A DNA stretch of 64,000 nucleotides, taken from NCBI RefSeq assembly GCF_947496775.1, contig NZ_CANMDU010000002.1, forward strand, positions 248,001 through 312,000. Direction: 5' to 3'. The translations under genes and the position numbers were made by a program. This DNA is from an uncultured Maribacter sp. Lineage in GTDB: Bacteria > Bacteroidota > Bacteroidia > Flavobacteriales > Flavobacteriaceae. The notes below the pieces were generated by a model. It saw only the letters and a program-made list of their open reading frames with translations. It was not told the origin of the DNA and did not search any database. This document shows, in pieces, positions 1 through 8,871 of this stretch. Position 1 is the first letter of the stretch, and each line of letters starts with the position of its first letter.

Positions 1-141
1 TAAAACATTTTTATGTTCCTTTTTCGCCTTTTTTAGGGCTTTATCATAATTCGTTAACCATTTAACATCATCAGTTCCGTGTAGGTCACCTTGTGCGCTA
101 AGAAGAACTGGAAATAATAGTAATATCAAAAAACGTTTCAT
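1..141 (-). CDS. Thioredoxin-family exported protein (5' fragment)
   Basis: This is the N-terminal 47 residues of a gene that runs off the left edge of the window. It starts with ATG at 141-139 and opens with a short signal peptide (MKRFLILLLFPVLLSAQG). The mature part reads W-L-T-N-Y-D-K-A-L-K-K-A-K-K-E-H-K-N-V-L, which matches the pattern before the CxxC of periplasmic thioredoxin-fold proteins (W, then xxALxxAKKENKxxL). The active-site cysteines would lie beyond the edge and are not visible. It is inferred to be a periplasmic thiol-disulfide protein. It lies upstream of no visible partner; ybaB on the same strand is 42 bases away. Confidence 0.6.
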   Translation of the reverse strand, partial: MKRFLILLLFPVLLSAQGDLHGTDDVKWLTNYDKALKKAKKEHKNVL

Positions 142-183
142 AATATATATTTTATATATGCTATACAGCAAATAACTTGCCAT

Positions 184-510
184 TTATTTAAATAACGAAT
201 CCATTCCCGGAATATTGGGCATACCGTCCTTCGCTACTGCTGCAAGTTCTGTTTCATTTACCTCAGTTGCTTTGTTTATGGCTTTGTTTATTGTTAGTAT
301 TAGGTAATCTTCTAATTGTTCTTTGTCTCGTAATAAACTATCGTCAATTTTTATTTCTTTAATTTCTCTATTGGCTGTTATTGTAACGTTCAACAATTGG
401 TCAGCTGAGTTCTCTTGTAAAGTAACTGTATTTAGTCTTACTTTTGTAGCTTCTACTTTAGCTTGGGTTTCTTTGAGTTTTCCCATCATACCCATCATGT
501 CTCCGAACAT
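184..510 (-). CDS. YbaB/EbfC nucleoid-associated protein
   Basis: The 108-residue product matches the small YbaB/EbfC DNA-binding family in length and layout. It has a Met/Gly-rich N-terminus ([20 protein letters not shown]), an amphipathic first helix, a central strand region with [16 protein letters not shown], and a helical C-terminus ending near a Pro/Gly-rich tail. Family members form dimers and bind DNA in the cytoplasm as nucleoid proteins. In many bacteria the gene sits beside dnaX and recR; here it lies instead between a thioredoxin-like gene and a divergent peptidase gene, 73 bases away. Confidence 0.85.
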   Translation of the reverse strand: MFGDMMGMMGKLKETQAKVEATKVRLNTVTLQENSADQLLNVTITANREIKEIKIDDSLLRDKEQLEDYLILTINKAINKATEVNETELAAVAKDGMPNIPGMDSLFK

Positions 511-583
511 ATTTTTTATATTTAAAATTTATACTTTCAAAATTACAAAATGTTTAATTTAAATTAAGCTTCTACATGTATAT

Positions 584-2722
584 ATGAAAGGCATAGTTTT
601 TCTAATTAGTATTACTTTTGCATATTCTTGCCAAAATGATAAAAAAGATATGACAAAACCTATTGCTCCAGTTGCAAAGAAAATAGCAAAAGAATTAATA
701 AAACATGAGGATGTTAGGGTAGATAATTATTACTGGTTAAATGACAGAGAAAATCAAGAAGTAATAGAATACTTAAATAAGGAAAATGAGTTTTATTCTA
801 AGGTAACGGAACATACAAAGGGGTTTCAGAATGATTTGTTTTTTGAAATGAAATCTAGAATAAAGGAGGATGATTCTTCTGTACCGTATAAGCAAAATGG
901 TTATTGGTATGTTACTCGCTATGAAACTGGTAAGGAGTATCCAATTTATTCTCGGCATAAAGATACATTAGAAGCACCTGAAGAAATTATGTTCAATGGA
1001 AACGAAATGGCCGAAGGTCATGACTATTTTAAAATTGGAGGAATTTCAATTAGCCCAGATAACAATTTAGCGGTTTTTGGTGTGGATACTGTTTCAAGAA
1101 GACAATATATACTTCAAATTAAAAACTTAAAGACTGGGGAGATTTATTCAGATAGAATAGAAGATACTACAGGTGGAGCAGTATGGGCAAATGATAATAA
1201 GACTATTTATTATACAAAGAAAGATAGTGTAACCTTACGCTCTGATAAAATTTATAAGTACAAATTTGGGGAGTTAGCAGAGAACGATTTACTTATTTTT
1301 CATGAAAAAGATGATACCTTTGGCACTGCAGTATATAAAACTAAGTCTAAAAAATATATTGCAATATTATCCTATAGTACCTTAACTTCTGAAGTTCAAA
1401 TTTTAAATGCCGATAACCCTGATGGGGAATTTTCTATGTTTTCACCACGAGTAAGAGGAGTGGAGTATTCTATTTCGCACTATGAAAATTCTTTTTATGT
1501 TCTTACCAACAAAGATGAAGCAACCAATTTTAAACTAATGAAAGTTAGCGAAGAGGCTACAACTTCTGAAAATTGGAAAGATTTTATACCGCATAGAAAA
1601 AATGTTTTGTTAGAGGATATTGATATTTTTAAAAATTACTATGTTCTCTCTGAAAGGGAAAATGGGTTAAATAAGTTAAAAATAGTTAGATGGGATAATG
1701 CCAGTAGTTATTACTTGCCTTTTGGAAATGAAACCTATACCGCTTATGTAGGTACTAATCCGGATTATGATACTAATATTTTGCGATACGGATATAATTC
1801 AATGACAACACCAAGTTCAGTTATAGATTTTAATATGGACACAAAAGAAAAAACTATAAAAAAAGAACAAGAAGTATTAGGTGGTACTTTTAATAAAGAT
1901 AATTATAAGTCCGAAAGAATTTGGGCAACAGCCAGAGATGGTGTTAAAGTGCCAATGTCTATAGTGTATCATAAAAACACAAATATTAATGAGGAAACTC
2001 CTGTATTGCAATATGCTTATGGGTCTTATGGCTCCACGATTGACCCATATTTTTCTACTATTCGTTTAAGTTTATTAGATCGAGGTTTTATTTTTGCAAT
2101 AGCTCATATTCGTGGCGGAGAGTATTTAGGTAGACAATGGTATGAGGATGGTAAGCTTCTAAAAAAGAAGAATACATTTACGGATTTTGTAGATTGTTCT
2201 AAGTTTTTAATCGAAAACAATTATACAAGTGCCGAGCACTTGTATGCAATGGGAGGTTCTGCAGGAGGTTTATTAATGGGTGTTGTTATAAATATTGCTC
2301 CGGAATTGTATAATGGTGTTATAGCTTCTGTACCTTTTGTAGATGTAGTAACAACAATGTTAGACGATTCTATTCCATTGACAACGGGCGAGTATGATGA
2401 ATGGGGAAATCCTAATGAAAAAGTATTTTATGAGTATATGAAATCTTATTCTCCTTACGATATGGTTAAAAAGCAGAAGTATCCAAATATGTTAGTTACT
2501 ACAGGTTTGCATGATTCTCAAGTGCAATATTTTGAGCCAGCAAAGTGGGTGGCAAAATTAAGAGAGTATAAAAAGGATACTAATATTTTAGTGTTGAATA
2601 TTAATATGGATGCTGGTCATGGAGGGGCTTCAGGTAGGTTCGAGTCCTTAAAAGAAGTGGCTAAGGAATATGCCTTTATATTAGATTTAGAGGGAAAAAC
2701 ACCATTAAGTCAAAAAAAATAG
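584..2722 (+). CDS. S9 family prolyl oligopeptidase (oligopeptidase B-like lipoprotein)
   Basis: This 712-residue serine peptidase hydrolyses oligopeptides. The first 16 residues form a lipoprotein-type signal ending in A-Y-S-C, so the enzyme is probably anchored in the envelope. An N-terminal beta-propeller region (about residues 30-430) is followed by the alpha/beta-hydrolase domain. The catalytic triad is visible as Ser559 in GGSAGG, Asp644 in LHDSQV and His679 in AGHGG. The stretch HIRGGEYLGRQWYEDGK is typical of the oligopeptidase B branch, so cleavage after Lys/Arg is likely but inferred. It stands 65 bases ahead of the cysteate synthase-like gene on the same strand. Confidence 0.88.
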   Translation: MKGIVFLISITFAYSCQNDKKDMTKPIAPVAKKIAKELIKHEDVRVDNYYWLNDRENQEVIEYLNKENEFYSKVTEHTKGFQNDLFFEMKSRIKEDDSSVPYKQNGYWYVTRYETGKEYPIYSRHKDTLEAPEEIMFNGNEMAEGHDYFKIGGISISPDNNLAVFGVDTVSRRQYILQIKNLKTGEIYSDRIEDTTGGAVWANDNKTIYYTKKDSVTLRSDKIYKYKFGELAENDLLIFHEKDDTFGTAVYKTKSKKYIAILSYSTLTSEVQILNADNPDGEFSMFSPRVRGVEYSISHYENSFYVLTNKDEATNFKLMKVSEEATTSENWKDFIPHRKNVLLEDIDIFKNYYVLSERENGLNKLKIVRWDNASSYYLPFGNETYTAYVGTNPDYDTNILRYGYNSMTTPSSVIDFNMDTKEKTIKKEQEVLGGTFNKDNYKSERIWATARDGVKVPMSIVYHKNTNINEETPVLQYAYGSYGSTIDPYFSTIRLSLLDRGFIFAIAHIRGGEYLGRQWYEDGKLLKKKNTFTDFVDCSKFLIENNYTSAEHLYAMGGSAGGLLMGVVINIAPELYNGVIASVPFVDVVTTMLDDSIPLTTGEYDEWGNPNEKVFYEYMKSYSPYDMVKKQKYPNMLVTTGLHDSQVQYFEPAKWVAKLREYKKDTNILVLNINMDAGHGGASGRFESLKEVAKEYAFILDLEGKTPLSQKK

Positions 2723-2787
2723 TAATTTTGTAGCTGAATTTTTGTCAATTGTATAATTGATAATCTTCTTAACTTAGATACCATTTT

Positions 2788-3828
2788 ATGGAAAATAAGA
2801 TAAATGCTTATAATAATGTCCTAGAATTAATAGGAGATACCCCCCTAATTAAGCTTAATAAAATAGCTTCTAGTTTTACTGGTAATTTTTACGCGAAGGT
2901 AGAGGCTTTTAATCCAGGACACTCGTCTAAGGATCGTATAGCTACACATATAATTGAAGAAGCAGAGCGTAAAGGTATACTAACTAAAGGTAGCACTATA
3001 ATAGAAACCACCTCCGGTAATACTGGTTTTAGTATTGCTATGGTAAGTATTCTTAAAGGATATAAATGTATTTTAGCAGTAAGTGATAAATCTTCTGCGG
3101 ATAAAATAGATATGTTACGTGCAATGGGAGCCAAGGTTTATGTTTGTCCTGCACATGTGAGCGCAGATGATCCTAGGTCGTATTATGAAGTAGCAAAGAG
3201 GTTACATAGTGAAACAAAGGGTTCTGTATACATAAATCAGTACTTTAATAAATTAAACCTAGAGGCGCATTATAAATCAACTGGTCCCGAAATTTGGAAA
3301 CAAACAAACGGAAATTTAACCCATTTGGTAGTTTGTAGTGGTACAGGAGGAACAATTTCTGGAACAGGAAAATACATTAAGGAGAAAAATCCAAATGTTA
3401 AAGTTATAGGTGTGGATGCTTTTGGCTCAGTTTTAAAAAGTTATCATGAGACAGGCAAAGTAGACCAAGAAGAAATTTATCCTTATAGAATAGAAGGATT
3501 AGGGAAAAATTTAATCCCCACTGCTACAGATTTTAGTGTAATAGATAAATTTGTAAAAGTAACAGATGAAGAAAGTGCCCATATGGCAAGAGCTATAGCT
3601 AAATCTGAAGGACTATTTGTAGGTTATACTAGTGGAGCGGTAGTACAAGCAATTAAACAATTAAGTGAGCAAGGAGAATTTACTAAGGATAGTAATGTAA
3701 TAGTTATTTTCCCTGACCATGGGTCTAGATATATGAGTAAGGTGTATAGTGATACTTGGATGGAAAATCAGGGTTTTTTAAATACTACCACAGTAGAAGA
3801 GAAACCAGAAGTAGAAATTGTAAAATAA
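2788..3828 (+). CDS. capA: PLP-dependent cysteine/cysteate synthase family (CapA-like)
   Basis: The 346-residue protein is a fold-type II PLP enzyme of the cystathionine beta-synthase/cysteine synthase group. Lys48 in N-P-G-H-S-S-K-D-R forms the Schiff base, ETTSGNTG (about residue 72) binds the substrate carboxylate, and [15 protein letters not shown] holds the PLP phosphate. The C-terminal [18 protein letters not shown] resembles cystathionine beta-synthase, but there are no CBS regulatory domains. In Capnocytophaga a CBS-related enzyme, CapA, makes cysteate from O-phosphoserine and sulfite, and its partner CapB is an acyltransferase like the next gene. The pairing is the reason for the capA call. 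Plain cystathionine beta-synthase or cysteine synthase is the alternative. Confidence 0.65.
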   Translation: MENKINAYNNVLELIGDTPLIKLNKIASSFTGNFYAKVEAFNPGHSSKDRIATHIIEEAERKGILTKGSTIIETTSGNTGFSIAMVSILKGYKCILAVSDKSSADKIDMLRAMGAKVYVCPAHVSADDPRSYYEVAKRLHSETKGSVYINQYFNKLNLEAHYKSTGPEIWKQTNGNLTHLVVCSGTGGTISGTGKYIKEKNPNVKVIGVDAFGSVLKSYHETGKVDQEEIYPYRIEGLGKNLIPTATDFSVIDKFVKVTDEESAHMARAIAKSEGLFVGYTSGAVVQAIKQLSEQGEFTKDSNVIVIFPDHGSRYMSKVYSDTWMENQGFLNTTTVEEKPEVEIVK

Positions 3829-3851
3829 GATTTAAGTTATATAACTTATAG

Positions 3852-3884
3852 AAAAGCAGCTACTAAAAAAGTAGCTGCTTTTTT
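3852..3884 (+). terminator. Rho-independent terminator after the capA-like gene
   Basis: A 12-base stem (3852-3863 with 3871-3882, core AGCAGCTAC/GTAGCTGCT) with a 7-base loop is followed by a T run. It lies 24 bases after the stop codon and separates this gene from the acyltransferase-like gene, so the two are probably separate transcripts or are joined by read-through. Confidence 0.85.
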
Positions 3885-3898
3885 GTGCATTAATATTT

Positions 3899-3929
3899 TA
3901 TGAAACCTTAGTAAAAATATCTATTTTTG
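3899..3929 (+). promoter_or_regulatory. Possible Bacteroidota-type promoter
   Basis: TATTTTTG at 3922-3929 fits the -7 consensus TAnnTTTG, and TATG at 3899-3902, 19 bases upstream, is one mismatch from the -33 TTTG. It would start transcription just upstream of the ATG at 3952, downstream of the capA terminator. This is consensus matching only. Confidence 0.4.
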
Positions 3930-3951
3930 CAGGCAGAACCAAAGTAATGCG

Positions 3952-5211
3952 ATGAGAGACTTATTTGAAAGAATTATAGAAAATAAAGGCCCCCTTGGAA
4001 AATGGGCTTCCCAAGCTGAAGGATATTTTGTTTTTCCTAAAATAGAAGGACCAATATCTAATAGAATGAAATTCCAAGGACGCGATGTTATAACTTGGAG
4101 TATTAATGATTATTTAGGGCTTGCTAATTTACCAGAAATTAAAAAGGTAGATGGAGAGGCAGCATTAGAGTATGGCGCGGCATACCCGATGGGAGCAAGA
4201 ATGATGAGTGGTCATACAGAATATCATGAGCAGTTAGAAAATGAACTAGCTGCGTTTTCGAAAAAAGAAGCGTCGTACTTACTGAATTTTGGATACCAGG
4301 GATTTATGTCTGTAATCGATGCCTTGGTAACCAAAGATGATATAATAGTTTATGATGTAGATTGTCATGCTTGTATAATTGATGGAGTGCGTTTACATAT
4401 GGGTAAGCGTTTTACATTTATTCATAACAATCCAGAAAGTTTAGAAAAAAACTTACAGCGTGCCACAAAAATGGCGGAACAAACTGGCGGAGGTATTTTA
4501 GTTATTTCCGAAGGAGTTTTTGGAATGCGAGGAGAGCAAGGAATTCTTAAAGAAATTGTAGCTCTTAAGAAAAAGTTTAACTTTAGACTATTGGTAGATG
4601 ATGCTCATGGTTTTGGAACCTTAGGGGAAACTGGAGCTGGAGCAGGTGAAGAACAAGGTGTGCAAGATGATATAGATGTGTATTTAGCTACTTTTGCAAA
4701 ATCTATGGCTGGTATTGGAGCATTTGTATCTGCTGATCAAGAGATTATAGATTACTTAAAATATAATCTACGTTCACAAATGTTTGCTAAATCATTACCA
4801 ATGGTATATGTAAAGGGGGCATTAAAGCGTTTAGATATGATGCGTACGCAACCAGAGCTTAAAGCTAAATTATGGGAAAACGTAAATGCATTACAGTCGG
4901 GCCTTAAAGAAAAAGGTTTTGATATTGGTACAACCACTAGCTGTGTAACTCCAGTATATTTAAACGGAAGTATTCCAGAGGCAATGGCCTTGGTAAAAGA
5001 TTTAAGAGAAAATCATGGAATTTTCTGTTCTATTGTGGTATATCCAGTAATTCCAAAAGGGTTAATTTTATTGCGTTTAATACCTACTGCCACACATACT
5101 TTACAAGATGTAGAAGAGACATTAACAGCTTTCTCAGCAATTAGGGAAAGATTAGAAAATGGAACGTACAAAAGGCTATCTGCGGCTGTTTCTGCTGCAA
5201 TGGGTGAGTAA
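3952..5211 (+). CDS. capB: Alpha-oxoamine synthase: cysteate-C-fatty acyltransferase (CapB-like) or serine palmitoyltransferase
   Basis: The 419-residue product is a PLP-dependent alpha-oxoamine synthase. This family joins an amino acid to an acyl thioester with loss of CO2. Lys250 in ATFAKSMAGIG is the PLP lysine, and DDAHGFGTLG (about 220) holds the cofactor Asp/His. It differs clearly from the Kbl paralogue at 60230, which is short and has the GTYGKALGG motif. In Bacteroidota, serine palmitoyltransferase-like enzymes either use serine (sphingolipids) or cysteate (capnine sulfonolipids, CapB). The adjoining cysteate synthase-like gene favours cysteate and a fatty acyl-CoA giving dehydrocapnine. 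No ketoreductase (CapC) gene is adjacent. Confidence 0.65.
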   Translation: MRDLFERIIENKGPLGKWASQAEGYFVFPKIEGPISNRMKFQGRDVITWSINDYLGLANLPEIKKVDGEAALEYGAAYPMGARMMSGHTEYHEQLENELAAFSKKEASYLLNFGYQGFMSVIDALVTKDDIIVYDVDCHACIIDGVRLHMGKRFTFIHNNPESLEKNLQRATKMAEQTGGGILVISEGVFGMRGEQGILKEIVALKKKFNFRLLVDDAHGFGTLGETGAGAGEEQGVQDDIDVYLATFAKSMAGIGAFVSADQEIIDYLKYNLRSQMFAKSLPMVYVKGALKRLDMMRTQPELKAKLWENVNALQSGLKEKGFDIGTTTSCVTPVYLNGSIPEAMALVKDLRENHGIFCSIVVYPVIPKGLILLRLIPTATHTLQDVEETLTAFSAIRERLENGTYKRLSAAVSAAMGE

Positions 5212-5232
5212 GTTTTACTTTGTAAATATAGT

Positions 5233-5268
5233 AAGTCCTAAATAATGTAATTGTTTAGGACTTTTTTT
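5233..5268 (+). terminator. Rho-independent terminator
   Basis: A 10-base perfect stem (AAGTCCTAAA at 5233-5242 with TTTAGGACTT at 5253-5262) is followed by a T-rich tract, 21 bases after the CapB-like stop codon. Confidence 0.85.
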
Positions 5269-5361
5269 ATGCCATACATATAGTTTGTTCCCATACTTAC
5301 ATTGCTGTAAGATGTTCGATTGTAAATTCAGTATACTTCAAATATAAATTTATATTTTGTA

Positions 5362-5392
5362 TTTGAAATAATTGTTTTGTTGAGTATATTTG
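5362..5392 (+). promoter_or_regulatory. Promoter of the GH2 gene
   Basis: TTTG at 5362-5365 and TATATTTG at 5385-5392, separated by 19 bases, are an exact match to the Bacteroidota primary sigma consensus TTTG-N19-TAnnTTTG. Transcription would start roughly 30 bases ahead of the ATG at 5428. This also argues against translation beginning at the ATG-like codons nearer 5377. Confidence 0.7.
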
Positions 5393-5427
5393 TGTATAAA
5401 ATATTTATTATGCTGAGTTACTTTAAA

Positions 5428-7956
5428 ATGAACAAAAGAATTATTTTGACTATGGCCGTAATATTTTGTTTGGTTTCATTGGTTTATGGTCAGCCAAACA
5501 CAACCCTTTCTCACGATGAAAATAGCCTATCTGTTCGTGATCTTAGTGGAATGCGATGGCGGTTTAAAATGATGCTTCCAGGAGAAGGAGTAAAAAAAGG
5601 TTTACATAAGCTTCCATCAGAAGATATAGAGACTTTAGTTTGGAATAATGCCTCTGTACCGGGTGATGTTTATACAGATTTATGGAAGGCCGGGGTAATA
5701 GAGGATCCTTATTTTGGACGTAATAGTGTTAAAGCTCAATGGGTACAACAATACGAATGGTGGTATGCTTTACAATTTAGAGTTACAGAAGATATTGAAA
5801 ATCAAGTGGTTGATGTTCTTTTTGAAGGAGTGGATTATGCATGCGAAGTATGGTTGAACGGGCATTATTTAGGGAAGCATGAAGGTGTGTTTTCTAAATT
5901 CTCTTTTAATGTAAATGAGTTTCTTAGAATAAGTAAGGATGATGTTCTTAAGAGCAAGAATATGTTGGTAATAAAGTTAGATGCACCACCACAAGTGAAC
6001 GCATTTGTAGCTGGTAAAAAAACACCATGGTTCGGAGATTATTGGAGAGATTTAACGCCAATAGGAATTTGGCGTCCAGTTAAATTAGTGACAACAGGGA
6101 AGGTACGTTTTAAAGATGTTTATGCTAATAATACTATAAATAAAGATGGTTCTGCGGATGTAAATTTAGAAATGACTGTGGAGAATACAACAAATGCAGC
6201 AAAAGAAATGTCTTTTATTGCATCTTTGGAAGGGAAGAATTTTAAAATGAAATATATAAAAGTTGAATTTTCTAAAACCATACCTCCCGGGACCCATAAA
6301 ATAGAAGAAAATATTAAAGTAAAGGATGCACAATTATGGTATCCTTGGGATTTGGGAAAACCAAATTTATACAAAGCAAAAATTTCTTTAAAAGAAGGAG
6401 ATATTAATCATGATGTTAATGAGACCGTATTTGGTATTAGAGAAGTTACTTCTAAATGGAATCCTGGATTTGTAAAAAATGTAGATCTTACTTTTCCTAG
6501 ATCCACTTATATAAACGGCAAATTTCACTTTATCCGCTCTGCATGTTGGGGTGGCCCACCAGATATTTTCACAGGAAGAACTTCTGTTGAAGAATATAAA
6601 GAGTTAATTCGTTTGGCTAAAGAAATGAATATGAATAATATTCGAATTTTTGGTTGGCATCCTCCAGAGATACCAGAATTCTATCGGTATGCGGACGAGA
6701 TGGGAATGACTATATGGCAAGACATGATTCCTTTAGGTACCGGTAATATACCGACAGATGAAAAAAATCTTGCAGAAATATTCAATGAAGGCGTTCGGGT
6801 AATTAAAGAAAGGCGTAACCATCCTTCTCTTATTATGATGGAAGGAGGAGAAGAAATGATGTTTCGCACTAGAGATCCAAAATTTGGGCGTAAATTCTTA
6901 GAGCGCCTAGGAGATTCTCTTCAGGCGTATGCAAAATTACCATACGTTCCTGATTCTCCAATGACAGATCATGTTGCTCAAAAAGCAGGATTTAAGCCAA
7001 AAGAAGCGGTACATGCATTGCGTTACTTTTATGATATGGGGGAGTGGTTACATGAAGATTGGTATCAAACAAAAGCTGATGGATATCCCATTGTGCCCGA
7101 GTTCGCAATAACATCTGTACCATCCGTAGAGAGTTTAAAGAAATTTATTCCTGAAGAAGAATTATGGCCTCCCGGATTAAGTTGGGGCCACCATTGGGCA
7201 GATTTAATAAGGTTACGTATGCAGAATTGGGATGTATTCGGAAGTGAAATGAAAAGCTCATTGGAAGAATTTGTTAATGCCACACAAGATTCTCAAGGTA
7301 TTATTTTCCAGAATGGTATTGAGCATTTTAGAAGGGATAAACCTAGTTTAAGCGGTATAGCTCTGTGCCATTATATTACTTATGGTCCAGATATGAAATG
7401 GGGCATTGTAGATAACTATCAGAAACCAAAAAGGTCTTATAATTTTGTTCAAAAAGCGTATCAGCCTTTGTTAGTAAATTTCGAATTTAAAAAACGAAGA
7501 TGGAGTACTAAAGAACCATTTGTAGGGAATATTTGGGTGATAAATGATTACTATAAGTCCTATAAAGACTGCAATGTTAAATTTCAAATAAAGGACGATT
7601 CAGGGAAAGTTTTATCTCAAAAGAGTTTTGATGTTGCAAGTATTAAAGAAAATAGTGCTCAATCTTTCTTTAGAATAGAAGAAAAGGTTCTTAAAAACGT
7701 AAAAGAGAAATTTTATGTTTATTTAGAGCTTACAGATAAAAAAGGAAAGGTAATTTCTAAAAATGATTATTTTTTCTTGATTGGGGATCAAAAAACCGCA
7801 ACTCAGAGATTTAATAAATGGAAGCAAGAAAGGTTAGAACAAGAGAATAAACATGGAGGTTATGGTTCGTACTATCATTTTTTTGAAGAATTAACGGGAC
7901 AGCGAGGAAAAAAGTATGACAGTGGAACGCAAAGACCTAGAGCAATAGGATATTAG
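5428..7956 (+). CDS. Glycoside hydrolase family 2 protein, beta-mannosidase-like
   Basis: The gene encodes an 842-residue exported GH2 enzyme. The ATG at 5428 is chosen because it begins a clean signal peptide (MNKRIILTMAVIFCLVSLVYG) and lies just past a consensus promoter. The order is a galactose-binding-like sugar-binding domain, an immunoglobulin-like domain, the TIM barrel (about residues 350-700) and a C-terminal beta domain. NIRIFGWHPPEIPEFYRYAD and IWQDMIPLG are typical of beta-mannosidases and exo-glucosaminidases. Glu558 in VPEFAI is the probable nucleophile. The acid/base motif reads G-G-E-E (Glu476) instead of the usual G-N-N-E. The substrate is inferred only; a beta-mannoside is the best guess. 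Confidence 0.8.
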   Translation: MNKRIILTMAVIFCLVSLVYGQPNTTLSHDENSLSVRDLSGMRWRFKMMLPGEGVKKGLHKLPSEDIETLVWNNASVPGDVYTDLWKAGVIEDPYFGRNSVKAQWVQQYEWWYALQFRVTEDIENQVVDVLFEGVDYACEVWLNGHYLGKHEGVFSKFSFNVNEFLRISKDDVLKSKNMLVIKLDAPPQVNAFVAGKKTPWFGDYWRDLTPIGIWRPVKLVTTGKVRFKDVYANNTINKDGSADVNLEMTVENTTNAAKEMSFIASLEGKNFKMKYIKVEFSKTIPPGTHKIEENIKVKDAQLWYPWDLGKPNLYKAKISLKEGDINHDVNETVFGIREVTSKWNPGFVKNVDLTFPRSTYINGKFHFIRSACWGGPPDIFTGRTSVEEYKELIRLAKEMNMNNIRIFGWHPPEIPEFYRYADEMGMTIWQDMIPLGTGNIPTDEKNLAEIFNEGVRVIKERRNHPSLIMMEGGEEMMFRTRDPKFGRKFLERLGDSLQAYAKLPYVPDSPMTDHVAQKAGFKPKEAVHALRYFYDMGEWLHEDWYQTKADGYPIVPEFAITSVPSVESLKKFIPEEELWPPGLSWGHHWADLIRLRMQNWDVFGSEMKSSLEEFVNATQDSQGIIFQNGIEHFRRDKPSLSGIALCHYITYGPDMKWGIVDNYQKPKRSYNFVQKAYQPLLVNFEFKKRRWSTKEPFVGNIWVINDYYKSYKDCNVKFQIKDDSGKVLSQKSFDVASIKENSAQSFFRIEEKVLKNVKEKFYVYLELTDKKGKVISKNDYFFLIGDQKTATQRFNKWKQERLEQENKHGGYGSYYHFFEELTGQRGKKYDSGTQRPRAIGY

Positions 7957-8070
7957 AAATAAGGATATTACTTCTTTAAAAATATTTTAGATTAGTTTAT
8001 TTTTAAGTTCGGAGATTATAGTTATTCTAAATTTGAAGAAGCTAAAGTATTGTTTTAAAATATAAAAGGA

Positions 8071-8853
8071 ATGGATGATATAACATCTCAGCTATTAGTA
8101 AATAAATCTAATGCGGTGGTAACAATTAGTTTAAACAGGGCTCCTGCAAATAGTTATTATTTGGATTATTTAAAATTGTTGAGTGGTGCTATTCGTAAAG
8201 CAAGCCAAGATAAAGAGGTAAAGGTGATTTTGCTTAATAGTACCTCGGAAAAGTTTTTTTGCGCTGGAGCAGATATTAAAATATTTAGCACTAACACTTC
8301 AGAACAAAATGCAGATATGGTCTTGGCAGCAAAAGAAGTTAGCAGAGAAATAACATCTAGCGATAAGATTGTAGTAGCAGCTATTAGAGGACATGTTTTG
8401 GGTGGGGGCTTAGAAATGATAATGGCTTGCGATATTCGTTTGGCGAGTGAAGGAAACTATTTGATTGGTCTGCCTGAAGTAAAACTTGGTTTAATGCCAG
8501 GTAATGGCGGAACTCCTAGATTAATTGATTTAATAGGGGTAAGTAGAGCAATGGAATTATTAGTTACTGGAAATTCTATATCTCCGGATAAAGCGTATCA
8601 ATATGGCTTATTCAATCATATATATACTAAAGATGCTTTTAATAAAGAAGTAAATACATATGTTAATAATCTTGCCCAAGGAGCAGGAAAAGCTATGTCT
8701 GCTATTAAAAAATATGTTCAGAATCATAAAGGATTAAGTGCAGAAGCGTCTTTGCAATTGGAGACAGAAGCGGTGAATTTTCTTTACGATACAGCAGATG
8801 CTAAGGAAGGTTTTTTAGCGTTTGTAGAAAAACGAAAACCAAAATTTAATTAA
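8071..8853 (+). CDS. Enoyl-CoA hydratase/isomerase family protein
   Basis: The 260-residue crotonase-fold protein acts on acyl-CoA thioesters, most likely hydrating 2-enoyl-CoA. FFCAGADIK (about residue 66) and GHVLGGGLEMIMACD (about 110-125) form the oxyanion hole. The Glu in GGGLEM and the Glu in GLPEVKLGLMPGNGG correspond to both catalytic glutamates of true hydratases, so it should be a hydratase and not only an isomerase. It stands 18 bases ahead of an aldehyde dehydrogenase gene on the same strand, and the two probably form a small catabolic operon. The exact substrate cannot be read from the sequence. Confidence 0.85.
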   Translation: MDDITSQLLVNKSNAVVTISLNRAPANSYYLDYLKLLSGAIRKASQDKEVKVILLNSTSEKFFCAGADIKIFSTNTSEQNADMVLAAKEVSREITSSDKIVVAAIRGHVLGGGLEMIMACDIRLASEGNYLIGLPEVKLGLMPGNGGTPRLIDLIGVSRAMELLVTGNSISPDKAYQYGLFNHIYTKDAFNKEVNTYVNNLAQGAGKAMSAIKKYVQNHKGLSAEASLQLETEAVNFLYDTADAKEGFLAFVEKRKPKFN

Positions 8854-8871
8854 ATATTTAAAATTAGAATT

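Noticed and set aside
8028-8035. TAAATTTG as promoter of the enoyl-CoA hydratase gene
   Set aside because: No TTTG or TTG element is found 19-21 bases upstream, so only half of the consensus is present.
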